Assembly: GCA_014378525.1 (NCBI GenBank)
Contig: JACMNL010000047.1
Coordinates: forward strand, 1-33,614
Length of the DNA stretch: 33,614 nt
From: Bacteriovorax sp.
Lineage (GTDB): Bacteria > Bdellovibrionota > Bacteriovoracia > Bacteriovoracales > Bacteriovoracaceae
Direction of reading: 5' to 3'
Of the stretch, positions 15,502 through 23,775 are shown one piece after another; position 1 is the stretch's first letter; each line of letters begins with the position of its first letter. The translations under genes and the position numbers were made by a program. The notes beneath the pieces were generated by a model. That model did no database searches. It was given only the letters and a program-made list of their open reading frames with translations, and was not told where the DNA came from.

Positions 15502-17040
15502 TTATGATCGTTCGATAACACTTACCAGATAATTAAAGTCGATAGGTTTTGTTACATGCTCAAAAAAACCGGCTTTTTTTGTTTTCTGTTTGTCCTCCGC
15601 CATAGCGTGGGCCGTGAGAGCAACCACCGGTGTTTTGAATTTTAAATTGCGTAGTTCTTTGATGACCTGAAATCCATTCATTTGCGGCATTTCAATATCC
15701 ATCAATACGATATCATACTTCTTCATATACATTTTTTCGATGGCTTCAGTTCCACAACTGGCAACATCTGCTTCACCACCATATGAATTAAGAAATAATT
15801 TTATAATTTCCAGGTTGTCTTCGGAGTCATCGACAATGAGAATTGATTTTGAATGAAGTGATCCAGGAATGGCTTCTGCTACTCTTGGTTTACTTTGTGA
15901 GCGTAGTCTCTTGTAATCAGTAAACCTTATTCCAAAAACACTTCCGACTCCGGCCTTTGTCTGCATTAACTCCACATCGCCTCCTAAGGCCTCTGCAATT
16001 TTTCTTGATAACACCAGTCCAAGGCCTGAGCCTGTACCTGTTTTATGATTGGTAATTCCTGCCTGAACAAACGGCTGGAAAATCTTTACGACTTCTTCAT
16101 CTTTAAGACCCATACCTGTGTCCTGAATAACGATTCTGTAATTATTAGATTCCTTATTCTCATTTAACTTCTCGGCACTTATACATATTTCACCTTTGAA
16201 AGTAAATTTAACGGCATTGCTGATCAGATTATTTAAAATCTGGCGAAGTCTGTTGGTGTCTGTGGTTACCACATCAATTTCTGGATTTTTGATGAAACGA
16301 ATAGAAATAGTTTTAGCAAGACATTGAACGCGGAAGAGTTCGACAACTTCTTCGATCATATCGTTCAATTTAAAGTCGCTCATCTCAATATCAATTCTTC
16401 CGGCCTCAATTTTAGAAAGATCAAGTACATCGTTTATAACTCTGTTTAAGCACTTACCATTTTTAAGGATAATGTCGAGATAATGAAGGCGATCTTCATG
16501 CGAGATGTCATCTTTACGTAAAAACTCCGCAAAACCTAAAATGGCCCCTAACGGTGTGCGGATTTCGTGGCTGATGTCTGCGATGAATTGCGACTTTAAT
16601 TTTGATGTTTTGATGGCCGAAATTTCGGCCATCTTTAATGCTTCTTCGTGATTTTTTTGACTGGTAAGATCGCGGGTAATTTTCGAGTAACCTATGTGAT
16701 TACCTTCCTGATCATTGAGACAGTTAAAAATAATATGGGCCCAGAACTGGCTTCCGTCCTTTCTGACTCTGATTCCTTCTTCTTCATATCGTCCCAGAAG
16801 TTTTGCCTGTTTAAGTTCGTATTCGGGATGTTTTCTGGCAATATCTTCCATCGTATAAAAGCGGGCGAAGTGGGTGCCGATAATTTCATTGGTTTGAAAA
16901 CCTGTGAGATTTTTAGCGCCACAATTTGAAGAGAGAATCATTCCTTTTTTGTCTAAAATGTATACGGCATAATCAACCATCGAATCGATGGCAAGCTTCG
17001 ACATTTCATAAGAATTTGATAATTCCCTAATCGCGTGCAT
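15502..17040 (-). CDS. Soluble hybrid sensor histidine kinase (PAS-HisKA-HATPase-REC)
   Basis: A 512-residue protein with no membrane segments. Domain order: PAS (about 10-130, GMILSSNCGAKNLTGFQTNEIIG and the PAC end), HisKA with His158 (ADISHEIRTPL), HATPase_c (N box NNLISNAVKF, G1 DTGMGL, F box FQPFV, G2 GSGLGL), and a C-terminal receiver with Asp404/405, phospho-acceptor Asp448 (VLMDIEMP), Thr476 and Lys498. The receiver would take phosphate from His158, then pass it to an unknown phosphotransfer partner. There is no HPt and no cognate regulator beside it. The cytosolic PAS domain suggests sensing of redox, light or a ligand. Ribosome site GAGG is present. A 375-bp non-coding stretch lies upstream. 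Confidence 0.92.
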   Translation of the reverse strand: MHAIRELSNSYEMSKLAIDSMVDYAVYILDKKGMILSSNCGAKNLTGFQTNEIIGTHFARFYTMEDIARKHPEYELKQAKLLGRYEEEGIRVRKDGSQFWAHIIFNCLNDQEGNHIGYSKITRDLTSQKNHEEALKMAEISAIKTSKLKSQFIADISHEIRTPLGAILGFAEFLRKDDISHEDRLHYLDIILKNGKCLNRVINDVLDLSKIEAGRIDIEMSDFKLNDMIEEVVELFRVQCLAKTISIRFIKNPEIDVVTTDTNRLRQILNNLISNAVKFTFKGEICISAEKLNENKESNNYRIVIQDTGMGLKDEEVVKIFQPFVQAGITNHKTGTGSGLGLVLSRKIAEALGGDVELMQTKAGVGSVFGIRFTDYKRLRSQSKPRVAEAIPGSLHSKSILIVDDSEDNLEIIKLFLNSYGGEADVASCGTEAIEKMYMKKYDIVLMDIEMPQMNGFQVIKELRNLKFKTPVVALTAHAMAEDKQKTKKAGFFEHVTKPIDFNYLVSVIERS

Positions 17041-17248
17041 TTCTTTTACCTCTTGGTTGTAAAAATGTGACCGTGAAGTTTAGAATTCTCACAAACGTAA
17101 TTCTTTTAAAACTCAATATTGCATTAAGAAGATTCATGTTTGTATCAATACAACTATGATTGGTTATTGAACTAAAAAAATACGGAAATTTTTACTTAGA
17201 ATCTCCATATAAATTCACAAAAAGAAATTTGGGATTAAATTTTTTTTG

Positions 17249-17287
17249 AGTGAGTAGAAGAGGTTACATTTATGAGTGTTACTCACT
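17249..17287. repeat. Inverted repeat 1 upstream of rhomboid gene
   Basis: AGTGAGTA (17249-17256) and TACTCACT (17280-17287) are perfect 8-bp arms separated by 23 bp. It could fold as a stem-loop in RNA or act as a looped operator. Confidence 0.4.
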
Positions 17288-17306
17288 ATCTGATTTTCAT
17301 AGATAG
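17286..17306. repeat. Inverted repeat 2 upstream of rhomboid gene
   Basis: CTATCT and AGATAG are perfect 6-bp arms with a 9-nt spacer, overlapping repeat 1 by two bases, so the two stems would compete or stack. Confidence 0.35.
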
Positions 17307-17348
17307 CTTTGTCTTAACTAAAGGTTCCTAAAGAGTAACTAAATAATA

Positions 17349-17373
17349 AATCAAATTTAAGTTTAATTTGATT
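17349..17373. repeat. Inverted repeat 3 upstream of rhomboid gene
   Basis: AATCAAATT and AATTTGATT are perfect 9-bp arms around a 7-nt spacer. It is AT-rich and ends 7 bp before the putative -35 box of the rhomboid gene, a position suited to a regulator or activator. Confidence 0.45.
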
Positions 17374-17380
17374 GTAACCC

Positions 17381-17415
17381 TTGCGCATTTAATTCGGCCC
17401 ACCATATTGTTCTGC
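17381..17415 (+). promoter_or_regulatory. Candidate leaderless promoter of the rhomboid gene
   Basis: TTGCGC (17381-17386), a 16-bp spacer and CATATT (17403-17408) are followed by 7 nt and ATG 17416. No ribosome site is visible. The -35 box is only a partial match. Confidence 0.4.
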
Positions 17416-18165
17416 ATGGAAATAAAAACCTACATTAAATCAAACTGGCTGACGAAAAATCCAAAGAGAGATGGTCTTACTCCCACTCTTTTTTTAATGT
17501 CTCTTCTGCTTTTTAGCAGCTTTATTTATCTCAATAATCTATTCAATGCACCTCTTTGGATGTCGGCCACGTTCGATTCGGTATTTACCAAGCATGAATG
17601 GTGGAGAGCATGGACCACTCTTTTTGCTCACGGTGATCTTAGTCACATCATCGGAAATCTTTTTTTATTTTTTCCGTTTTCATATTATCTCATTGCTTAT
17701 TTTGGTTACTTCTTTTTTCCGGTCTTTGGTTTTCTTGCCGGCGGTTTGGTTAATTTAATCGTACTGCAAACCATGCCTTCATATGTCTCTCTTATCGGAG
17801 TTTCAGGGGTCGTAAACTGGATGGGAGGAGCGTGGCTTGCCTTGTCATGGTTGATTGACAGGCGAGAGTCCCGTGGGCGCCGCATATTAAAAGTGGTTGC
17901 TGTAACTATTGTATTATTTGTACCCGACAGCTTTAAACCTGAAGTGAGTTATCTAAGTCACTTTCTGGGATACTTTGCAGGAATGGCGAGTGCGATAATT
18001 TTTTATTATCTTTTCAAGAAAACCATTGAAGCTGAGGAAGTTCTTGAGCACATTCCTGAAGATGAAAATTATGTATGGGGTAAAGATTTAGAATTCTACG
18101 ATGAAGAACAGTATTTTATAGATCAGCAGCTTTCAGATTCCCCTTATCATCAAAAGGAATCGTAA
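17416..18165 (+). CDS. Rhomboid family intramembrane serine protease
   Basis: A 249-residue polytopic membrane protein with six or so hydrophobic segments. The rhomboid marks are present: WWRAWTTLFAHGDLSHIIGN (the WR loop and the HxxxN of TM2), the catalytic Ser in GVSGVVNW (GxSG), and the catalytic His of the last helix in YLSHFLGYFAG. It should cleave transmembrane substrates within the bilayer. After the last helix comes an unusual acidic cytosolic tail of about 50 residues (EAEEVLEHIPEDENY, then DEEQYF). The start is ATG 17416; the upstream TTG at 17368 is rejected because a leaderless promoter abuts the ATG. Its final 50 bp overlap the convergent LEA14-like gene. Confidence 0.88.
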   Translation: MEIKTYIKSNWLTKNPKRDGLTPTLFLMSLLLFSSFIYLNNLFNAPLWMSATFDSVFTKHEWWRAWTTLFAHGDLSHIIGNLFLFFPFSYYLIAYFGYFFFPVFGFLAGGLVNLIVLQTMPSYVSLIGVSGVVNWMGGAWLALSWLIDRRESRGRRILKVVAVTIVLFVPDSFKPEVSYLSHFLGYFAGMASAIIFYYLFKKTIEAEEVLEHIPEDENYVWGKDLEFYDEEQYFIDQQLSDSPYHQKES

Positions 18166-18559
18166 ACGGACCGATCTCCACATTGCCCTTAACCCTATAG
18201 GGCATACCTTCCTGTTTAATGAACATTAAAGCAGAACTAAGCAGGTCAGAGTATTTTACTGTGAGAGGAACAGAGACGACTGTTTTTTGTTTTCCTTTCA
18301 CCAGGACTTTTTCTTTGAGTTTGCCGGAAGTAATTTCTTTGTCGTTCACATCAAGGGTATAGCTTAAATTTTTAACATCGAAATCAATATTGTTCGGGTT
18401 TTGAACGGCCAACGAGATTTCCAGTTCCACACCGGTCATTGCCATCTTTGATACTTTAACATTTTCCAATTTTACTTTGGGCGCCTCGACTATTTTTTTT
18501 AGAGTCGAGCAGCTGAAGGCCAGAACCATAATCAGCATCAATATTGTATTTTTTACCAT
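18116..18559 (-). CDS. LEA14-like (WHy domain) lipoprotein
   Basis: A 147-residue exported protein. A hydrophobic leader ends at AFSC17, a usable lipobox, so a lipid anchor is likely. The rest is a single WHy/LEA-2 beta-sandwich: VSKMAMTGVELEISLAVQNPNNIDF, NLSYTLDVNDKEI, GKQKTVVSVPLTVKYSDL, and RVKGNVEIGPFTIPFDDKG. Similar bacterial proteins are linked to desiccation or envelope stress. No ribosome site; a CATAAT box ends 6 nt before the ATG, but the -35 is poor, so it may instead be read through from the small ORF 29 bp upstream. It shares 50 bp with the end of the rhomboid gene on the other strand. Confidence 0.82.
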   Translation of the reverse strand: MVKNTILMLIMVLAFSCSTLKKIVEAPKVKLENVKVSKMAMTGVELEISLAVQNPNNIDFDVKNLSYTLDVNDKEITSGKLKEKVLVKGKQKTVVSVPLTVKYSDLLSSALMFIKQEGMPYRVKGNVEIGPFTIPFDDKGNLKAADL

Positions 18560-18588
18560 AATGTAATTATGAAGAAGCTCACGGCCTT

Positions 18589-18720
18589 TTAAAAGACAAA
18601 AAGGTGATGATTAAGGCCTTTTTCTTTTCTCAGTTCCAGGATCATTTCAAATTCTTTTTGTTCTTTGTGCGAAAAGAAATGTGTCTGTGAGCTCAGTAGT
18701 TTTTTTATCAGGTTCATCAT
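18589..18720 (-). CDS. Small ORF of 43 residues with consensus ribosome site
   Basis: A minus-strand ORF beginning ATGATG, with GGAGG placed five bases before the first ATG, the best Shine-Dalgarno site in the window. The product starts MMNLIKKLLSSQ and ends GLNHHLFVF, is basic and Glu/Lys/His-rich, and has no signal peptide, membrane segment or cysteine; a central amphipathic helix (HKEQKEFEMILELRKEK) is likely. No family is recognised. It lies between the LEA14-like gene (29 bp downstream, same strand) and the divergent XRE regulator (112 bp upstream), whose palindromic operator candidates lie in the shared promoter region. It may be a regulated partner of that XRE protein (inference). Confidence 0.6.
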   Translation of the reverse strand: MMNLIKKLLSSQTHFFSHKEQKEFEMILELRKEKGLNHHLFVF

Positions 18721-18775
18721 ATATCCTCCATTGGATCGGCTTGCTGGCAGTATCGTTCTTTATTAGATGTCGATC

Positions 18776-18808
18776 AATACTCTTGAAAGAAGTATTACTA
18801 TGTGATAC
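18776..18808. promoter_or_regulatory. Overlapping palindromes, candidate operators of the XRE regulator
   Basis: AATACT-9-AGTATT (18776-18796, perfect 6-bp arms) overlaps GTATTAC-TAT-GTGATAC (18792-18808, 7-bp arms with one mismatch). They lie 25-57 bp before the XRE start and in the divergent region facing the 43-residue ORF, a good place for autoregulation of both. Confidence 0.5.
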
Positions 18809-18832
18809 CTTGAGCTTATAGGGGAGAACAAT

Positions 18833-19570
18833 ATGAGTCAGATTGATCAGTTCCTGGCGGCCATGAAACGCGCCTTGAAAGCAAAAAATATAATCTATAA
18901 AGATCTGGCCGAGTCGCTTGATCTTAGTGAATCCAGTGTGAAGAGAATCCTGTCTGATAAATCTATCGGTCTGGATCGCATTGAAGAAATCTGCAAGGCC
19001 TGCGATATTAGTTTTGCTGAAATTTGCAAGAACGCCAACTTTGAAGAAGATATTTCTACTTATACTTTGAGCAAGGACCAGGAAAAAATTCTCGCAGATA
19101 ATCCGCGCCTGCTTCATTATTTTATTCTGTTGAATGACGGACTCACCTCAACAAAAATTGAAAAAGATTTCGAAATCAGCAACAACGAATCAAAAAAACT
19201 TTTACTTCAGCTTGATAAACTTAATCTTATCGAACTTCACCCTCGCGACAGGGTGAAAATGAAAAACAAAAGCGGCGTCCTTCGTTTCAGAAGAGACGGT
19301 GCTGTTGGTAAAACTCTTTTTACACAGACAAAAAATAATTATTTGAACTATGATTTTGACACAGAAAAAGATTATATCCGCTTTTCGAACAATAGTTTCA
19401 CTCAGGAATCCCTTGGAAAATTTAAAAAGAAACTTGATAAACTGGTTTCTGAAATTCAGGAAGAAGCGAGACTAGTTGACCGCGACGATAAATCAGCAAG
19501 TGATATAGGAATTCTTCTGGCCTACAGGCCCTGGGAGTACTCATCACTGGACGCCATTAAAAAAAGATAA
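18833..19570 (+). CDS. XRE family (Cro/CI-type) transcriptional regulator
   Basis: A 245-residue protein. Residues about 8-65 are a Cro/CI helix-turn-helix (IIYKDLAESLDLSESSVKRILSDKSIGLDRIEEICKACDI). The remaining 180 residues form a second region that looks like a winged-helix module (STKIEKDFEISNNESKKLLLQLDKLNLIELHPRDRV), followed by a C-terminal coiled or helical part (ESLGKFKKKLDKLVSEIQEEARL). No effector motif is recognised. Ribosome site GGGGAG is well placed. The GNAT acetyltransferase follows after 8 bp, so they form an operon. Palindromes upstream suggest autoregulation. Confidence 0.82.
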   Translation: MSQIDQFLAAMKRALKAKNIIYKDLAESLDLSESSVKRILSDKSIGLDRIEEICKACDISFAEICKNANFEEDISTYTLSKDQEKILADNPRLLHYFILLNDGLTSTKIEKDFEISNNESKKLLLQLDKLNLIELHPRDRVKMKNKSGVLRFRRDGAVGKTLFTQTKNNYLNYDFDTEKDYIRFSNNSFTQESLGKFKKKLDKLVSEIQEEARLVDRDDKSASDIGILLAYRPWEYSSLDAIKKR

Positions 19571-19578
19571 GGACCATT

Positions 19579-20085
19579 ATGAAAAATATTAAAATAGTTT
19601 CAGGCACCATTAATGATACTGCAGAAATTTTAAAATTCATTACTGCTCTGGGCGTCTATGAAAAACTTGAGCATGAAGTTGTCGTGACGGAAGAGATGTT
19701 AAAGAAAAACCTCTTTGGTGATAAAAAATATGCTGAGGTTCTCTTTATCGAAGTGGATTCTAAAAAAGTAGGCTTTGCTTTATTTTTTACAAATTTTTCA
19801 ACTTTCCTGGGCCTGCCTGGAATTTATCTCGAAGATCTTTTTGTTCTTCCGGAATTTAGAGGTGAGGGTTATGGAAAAAAACTTTTAACTTATATTGCCA
19901 GGCTTGCTGTTGAGCGCGGGTACGGAAGGTTTGAATGGTCGGTGCTCGACTGGAACACTTCCGCTATTGATTTCTATAATTCAATTGGGGCAATCCCGAT
20001 GTCGGAGTGGACTGTTCAACGCCTCTCTGGAGAAACTCTAAAGTCAGTTGCACAGACTTACAATCACCAGTCTATAGGCATGTAG
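19579..20085 (+). CDS. GNAT acetyltransferase, spermidine/diamine N-acetyltransferase-like
   Basis: A 168-residue GNAT enzyme transferring acetyl from acetyl-CoA. The acetyl-CoA loop is [13 protein letters not shown]. The [11 protein letters not shown] strand and the C-terminal [21 protein letters not shown] segment, with a following EWTVQRLSG, resemble the SSAT/thialysine acetyltransferase group, so a small amine such as a polyamine or lysine analogue is the likely acceptor. AAGGA lies six bases before the ATG. It is the second gene after the XRE regulator and ends with a 22-bp overlap onto the convergent SDR gene. Confidence 0.87.
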   Translation: MKNIKIVSGTINDTAEILKFITALGVYEKLEHEVVVTEEMLKKNLFGDKKYAEVLFIEVDSKKVGFALFFTNFSTFLGLPGIYLEDLFVLPEFRGEGYGKKLLTYIARLAVERGYGRFEWSVLDWNTSAIDFYNSIGAIPMSEWTVQRLSGETLKSVAQTYNHQSIGM

Positions 20086-21596
20086 TCTTTTAAGAACTGA
20101 CCACACCAGTGTTTGCCCGAGTTGATACCATCAATAAACGGATCGCAAATACGTGCGGCCCCATCTACGATATCAAGTGGCGGCTGGAAATCGTGAACTG
20201 CTTGTTTGTTTTTTGAAATTTCTGCCGGGTCTTCATCTGTTACCCAGCCAGTATCAACAGCGTTCATAAAAATTCCGTCTTTTGCGAAATCAGAAGCCGA
20301 AGTATGAGTCATCATGTTTAAAGCGGCCTTCGCCATATTCGTATGCGGGTGACGGTCTTCTTTTTTGAAGCGATAAAATTTTCCTTCCATCGCAGTCACG
20401 TTCACAATATGTTTTTTGCCTGTGTAATCGCGTCTCATCATATGAACTAAACGATTGCATAGTACGAATGGTGCTACGGCATTAACTAATTGTACTTCCA
20501 GCATTTCCGGAGTCTGGATTTCTCCAAGACGAAGTCTCCAGCTGTTAGTTTTGCGTAAATCGACCTGTTGAAGATCGGCGTCCAGTTGTCCTTCTGGAAA
20601 AACTTCTTCGGCCACTAGTGAGTTGTCGTAGGTGTATGGGATTTGCGAAAGTTCAGCCGATGCTCTGATACCAACACCAGGCCCTACACCATGCCACGTA
20701 ACAGGCATTGCAGACTCGTTAGATACATCTCCACGAGTGAGTTGAGTCAGTTCATTCTTAAAGTCATTATGATTTTTAAGAAGCAGTTGAGCTTCAGAAT
20801 TAATATCGTGATAATTGAGAAGTTCATTTTCCATCAGGTGAGTATAAAAACCTGGCGGACGTCTTACTGTTTGAGCAGCGTTGTTGATAAGAATATCAAG
20901 ACGGTCAAATTTATGTTCAATGAAGCTTGCAAAAATTTCTACAGAAGGTGTGTGGCGAAGATCAAGACCGTGAATGTGAAGTCTGTCTTTCCATTCGTGA
21001 AAGTCAGCTTCTTTAGCGTATCTCATTGCAGAGTCGACAGGAAATCTTGTCGTCGCAATAACTGTGGCACCACTTCTAAGAATCATAAGGACTGCGTGGT
21101 ATCCGATTTTTAAACGTGAGCCGGTGATCAGTGCAACCTGGCCTTTCATATCTGTTCGTTGAAATCTTTTTGCGTAATTTAAATCGCCGCATTCCTTGCA
21201 CATTGTATCGTAGAAGAAATGAAGTTTTGTGAACTCTGCCTTGCAGACGTAACAGTTTCTGAATTTATCCAGCTCGGGGGCATCGGCGTATGCTTTATCA
21301 CTTTCAATTTTTAATTGTTCAGGAGCAACGAAGACTGCATTTTCTCTGGCACTTCTGATTCCGGTGTAAGCACGCTTCAGTCGGTTTTGTTCGACAAGAT
21401 TTTTTTGTCTTGTAAACTTCACGTCTTTCTGGCGTTTTTTTTGTTCTTTTTTATCTGGTCGTGAAATAAATCCACACGCTTTAAAAAGCGCCACTCGTTG
21501 CTCTTCAGTTAACTCTGTTAGGAGTTCGCTGTTGTTTGCAACATGCTCGAGTAGAGAAATGCTTTCAATGACATCGTTTAATGAGAATTCTTTCAT
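20064..21596 (-). CDS. Short-chain dehydrogenase-like protein with N-terminal zinc-ribbon extension
   Basis: A 510-residue protein in three parts. Residues 1-110 are helical and very basic in the middle ([19 protein letters not shown]). Residues 115-136 form a probable zinc ribbon (C115xxC118 ... C133xxC136). From about 150 on is a Rossmann SDR domain with the TGSRLKIG nucleotide loop (158-165), LDILINNAA and VNAVAPF. The catalytic centre is unusual: the YxxxK motif reads TxxxK (Thr419, Lys423 in [10 protein letters not shown]), and the Ser site reads VNVTAMEG. A long insertion (about 270-350) separates NNAA from VNA. Known SDRs need the Tyr, so it may bind NAD(P) without classical catalysis or use another residue. 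No ribosome site is visible. Confidence 0.85.
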   Translation of the reverse strand: MKEFSLNDVIESISLLEHVANNSELLTELTEEQRVALFKACGFISRPDKKEQKKRQKDVKFTRQKNLVEQNRLKRAYTGIRSARENAVFVAPEQLKIESDKAYADAPELDKFRNCYVCKAEFTKLHFFYDTMCKECGDLNYAKRFQRTDMKGQVALITGSRLKIGYHAVLMILRSGATVIATTRFPVDSAMRYAKEADFHEWKDRLHIHGLDLRHTPSVEIFASFIEHKFDRLDILINNAAQTVRRPPGFYTHLMENELLNYHDINSEAQLLLKNHNDFKNELTQLTRGDVSNESAMPVTWHGVGPGVGIRASAELSQIPYTYDNSLVAEEVFPEGQLDADLQQVDLRKTNSWRLRLGEIQTPEMLEVQLVNAVAPFVLCNRLVHMMRRDYTGKKHIVNVTAMEGKFYRFKKEDRHPHTNMAKAALNMMTHTSASDFAKDGIFMNAVDTGWVTDEDPAEISKNKQAVHDFQPPLDIVDGAARICDPFIDGINSGKHWCGQFLKDYMPIDW

Positions 21597-21641
21597 AGTG
21601 GGGAAGTAACATAAAAAACGCGATTAATCAATTCTATGAAG

Positions 21642-22463
21642 TTAATTCTTAGCTATGAAATCGGTGACATAAGCTATGACTTTTGGATCTTTTAGGATCC
21701 TTCTGTGGCCTAAACCCTGGGTGGTGAAGAGAATTGATCCTGGCCAGGCAGCGTGTATGGCCTCTCCCCATTTGTATTGTACGGCCGTATCGCCTTCGTC
21801 ATGGACGATAAGGGCAGGTATTTTTAATTGAGATCCGAGTTGAGCAATGTTGAGATCGCGCGGATGAATAGTCGCAAAGTCGCTGACCATTTCGGTGAAT
21901 ATCAATTCAGATTTTTTGTTTAATCCAAAGTTAGTTGCAAAATAGTTTACCACCCTTTCATAAAATGCAGGACTCGCAACGAGCACCAGCGATTTAACTT
22001 TCATTCCATACGTTACCGCAAGAACAGCGCTGCCTCCACCAAATGAATGGGCTATGACTGATTGGGCACCTTCCGGAGCGAGCTCCTTTTGTGCATTTAA
22101 AATAAAATCAGCGTAGTGTTTTGGATTTGTCATTTTTCCTGGAGAAATTCCGTGGCCAGGGCCATCGAGAGCGACCACTCTGAAATTTTTTTCAACAAGC
22201 GATTTTGCAAACGCAGCGATCTGGGTTCCTCTTCCGTTCCATCCATGGATAAGCATGACGAGCGGGTGAGTCGGGTTTCCCCATTCAAAAGCAGCGATGC
22301 CATCTTTCAAAAAAAACTTTTTTGAAGAAGCGTAAACTTCCATTTCAGACTGCGGTCTTGGAATGCGGCTTGGAGTTGCAAATTTTTTAAGCGCATAACC
22401 CGCAGTTAAGCGGGGTGCGATTTTTGAAAAGAAATTTATTATCTTCGGCAGATACTCTTTCAT
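21642..22463 (-). CDS. Alpha/beta hydrolase
   Basis: A 273-residue serine hydrolase. LVMLIHGWNGRGTQ gives the oxyanion region, VVALDGPGHGISPG the next strand, nucleophile Ser140 in AHSFGGG, acid Asp225 in VHDEGDTAV, and His253 in GLGHRRIL. No signal peptide, but the N-terminal 30 residues are amphipathic (YLPKIINFFSKIAPRLTAGYALKK). The ATG comes 6 bp after the thiolase stop and lacks a ribosome site, so translation probably depends on coupling. The link to a thiolase and a TetR regulator suggests an acyl-CoA thioester or lipid-ester substrate in fatty-acid metabolism (inference). Confidence 0.83.
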   Translation of the reverse strand: MKEYLPKIINFFSKIAPRLTAGYALKKFATPSRIPRPQSEMEVYASSKKFFLKDGIAAFEWGNPTHPLVMLIHGWNGRGTQIAAFAKSLVEKNFRVVALDGPGHGISPGKMTNPKHYADFILNAQKELAPEGAQSVIAHSFGGGSAVLAVTYGMKVKSLVLVASPAFYERVVNYFATNFGLNKKSELIFTEMVSDFATIHPRDLNIAQLGSQLKIPALIVHDEGDTAVQYKWGEAIHAAWPGSILFTTQGLGHRRILKDPKVIAYVTDFIAKN

Positions 22464-22469
22464 ATAAAA

Positions 22470-23753
22470 TTATGGTCGCTCGATAATTGCAGCAACACCC
22501 ATACCACCAGCAGTACAGATTGAAATAAGTCCAATTCCAGAACCCTTTTCTGCCAGGATTTTTGCAAGGCCTGCTATAATTCTTCCACCTGTAGCTGCGA
22601 ATGGATGTCCAAGAGCAAGTGAGCTTCCTTTAACATTTAATTTATTTCGATCGATTGATCCCATTGCACCCGAGCGACCCAGTTTTTCTTTACAATATTT
22701 TTCTGATTCAAAAGCTTTTAGCGTACATAAAACCTGACCTGCGAATGCTTCGTGAATTTCGATGAAATCAAAATCCTGAAGTGTTAATCCGTTTCTGTCT
22801 AACAGGCGTGAGACAGCATATGTCGGTGCCATTAACAGGCCTTCACCTTTTACGAAATCGACAGCTGAATATTCTGCATCGACAAAGTAAGCAAGGATTG
22901 GAAGTTTATGTTTGTCAGCGAAGTCTTCACTTCCTAAAAGTACAGCAGAGGCTCCGTCAGTAAGTGCTGTTGAGTTACCAGCAGTCAATGTTCCTTTACC
23001 TGTAAAATCGAAGGCCGGTTTTAATTTTGCCAGTTTTTCTAAAGTTGTATCGGGTCTTAAAATTGTATCTTTTTTAATTCCTTTATATTCGAAAACCATG
23101 TCGTCATAAAAACCTTCAGAGTAAGCTTTCGCGGCCTTCTGGTGAGATTCAAATGCCAGCTGGTCCTGCTCTTTTTGGGTGATTCCCCATTCCTGAACCA
23201 TAAGCTCAGTATGTTGACCCATTGATAAACCGGTTTGCGGCTCCATCACGACAGGGAATTGTGGTTTTAAATACTGGGGTTTTAATTTCGCCAGAACTTT
23301 TATTTTATCACCAAAAGTTTTAGCTTTTTGAAACTCCATCATGATCCATGAAAATTCGTGGGAAAAAACTCCGGCAATATCACTGTTGGTATCTGTCCCG
23401 CCTGCGATACCACTTTCAATCTGGCCGCTGGCAATTTTAAGTGCGATGTGAGCAGCAGTTTCCAGTCCGGTTCCGCAAGCGCGTTGTACATCGTAACCTG
23501 GAGTATGAGGGTGTAGTCCTGATTTTAAAACAGACTCTCTCGTCATGTTCCAGTCTTCAGCATTTTTCATAACTGCGCCGGTCGCAACGTCACCAAGACG
23601 GACGTTATTTAATTTGGTTTTATTAACCAGGTCTTTTAAAACCGCGGTCATTAATTCTTTGTTGGAAGTTTTTTGATAGTTAGTAAATGACCTTGTAAAT
23701 GGAGTTCTTGATCCGGCAATAATCGCTACAGGTCTCATGGTTGTTGTTTTCAT
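22470..23753 (-). CDS. Acetyl-CoA C-acyltransferase (thiolase)
   Basis: A 427-residue thiolase. Cys93 in QRACGTGLE is the acyl-carrying nucleophile, IHEAFAGQ holds a second-site His, His383 is in ALGHPFAATGGR, and Cys413 in SICTAGGMG is the general base. The length and the VMEPQTGLSMGQHTE insert fit the FadI/FadA-type degradative 3-ketoacyl-CoA thiolases. It catalyses the last step of beta-oxidation, though a biosynthetic direction cannot be excluded. The ribosome site AAGGA is six bases before ATG 23753. It forms an operon with the following hydrolase and is divergent from a TetR gene whose perfect operator lies 32 bp upstream. Confidence 0.92.
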   Translation of the reverse strand: MKTTTMRPVAIIAGSRTPFTRSFTNYQKTSNKELMTAVLKDLVNKTKLNNVRLGDVATGAVMKNAEDWNMTRESVLKSGLHPHTPGYDVQRACGTGLETAAHIALKIASGQIESGIAGGTDTNSDIAGVFSHEFSWIMMEFQKAKTFGDKIKVLAKLKPQYLKPQFPVVMEPQTGLSMGQHTELMVQEWGITQKEQDQLAFESHQKAAKAYSEGFYDDMVFEYKGIKKDTILRPDTTLEKLAKLKPAFDFTGKGTLTAGNSTALTDGASAVLLGSEDFADKHKLPILAYFVDAEYSAVDFVKGEGLLMAPTYAVSRLLDRNGLTLQDFDFIEIHEAFAGQVLCTLKAFESEKYCKEKLGRSGAMGSIDRNKLNVKGSSLALGHPFAATGGRIIAGLAKILAEKGSGIGLISICTAGGMGVAAIIERP

Positions 23754-23775
23754 TCTAAATCCTTACGGGTGTTAA

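Larger units (their letters stand above)
17041..17415. other. 375-bp intergenic region with several inverted repeats
   Basis: This is the longest non-coding stretch in the window, between the divergent kinase and rhomboid genes. It contains no credible ORF. It holds a palindrome TTGTAT CA ATACAA (17140-17153) and three consecutive inverted repeats on the rhomboid side (17249-17287, 17286-17306, 17349-17373). It must contain both divergent promoters; only the rhomboid one is readable. Confidence 0.5.

Noticed and set aside
17368..17415. Upstream TTG start extending the rhomboid by 16 residues
   Set aside because: It has no ribosome site and would overlap the predicted promoter; ATG 17416 is better.
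18647..19117. Minus-strand ORF of 156 residues across the XRE gene
   Set aside because: It lies opposite the helix-turn-helix coding region and its sequence has no recognisable domain; the 43-residue ORF in another frame has the real ribosome site.
20643..21113. Plus-strand ORF of 156 residues
   Set aside because: It is opposite the SDR Rossmann domain, with Lys/Cys/Phe-rich, low-complexity-like composition.
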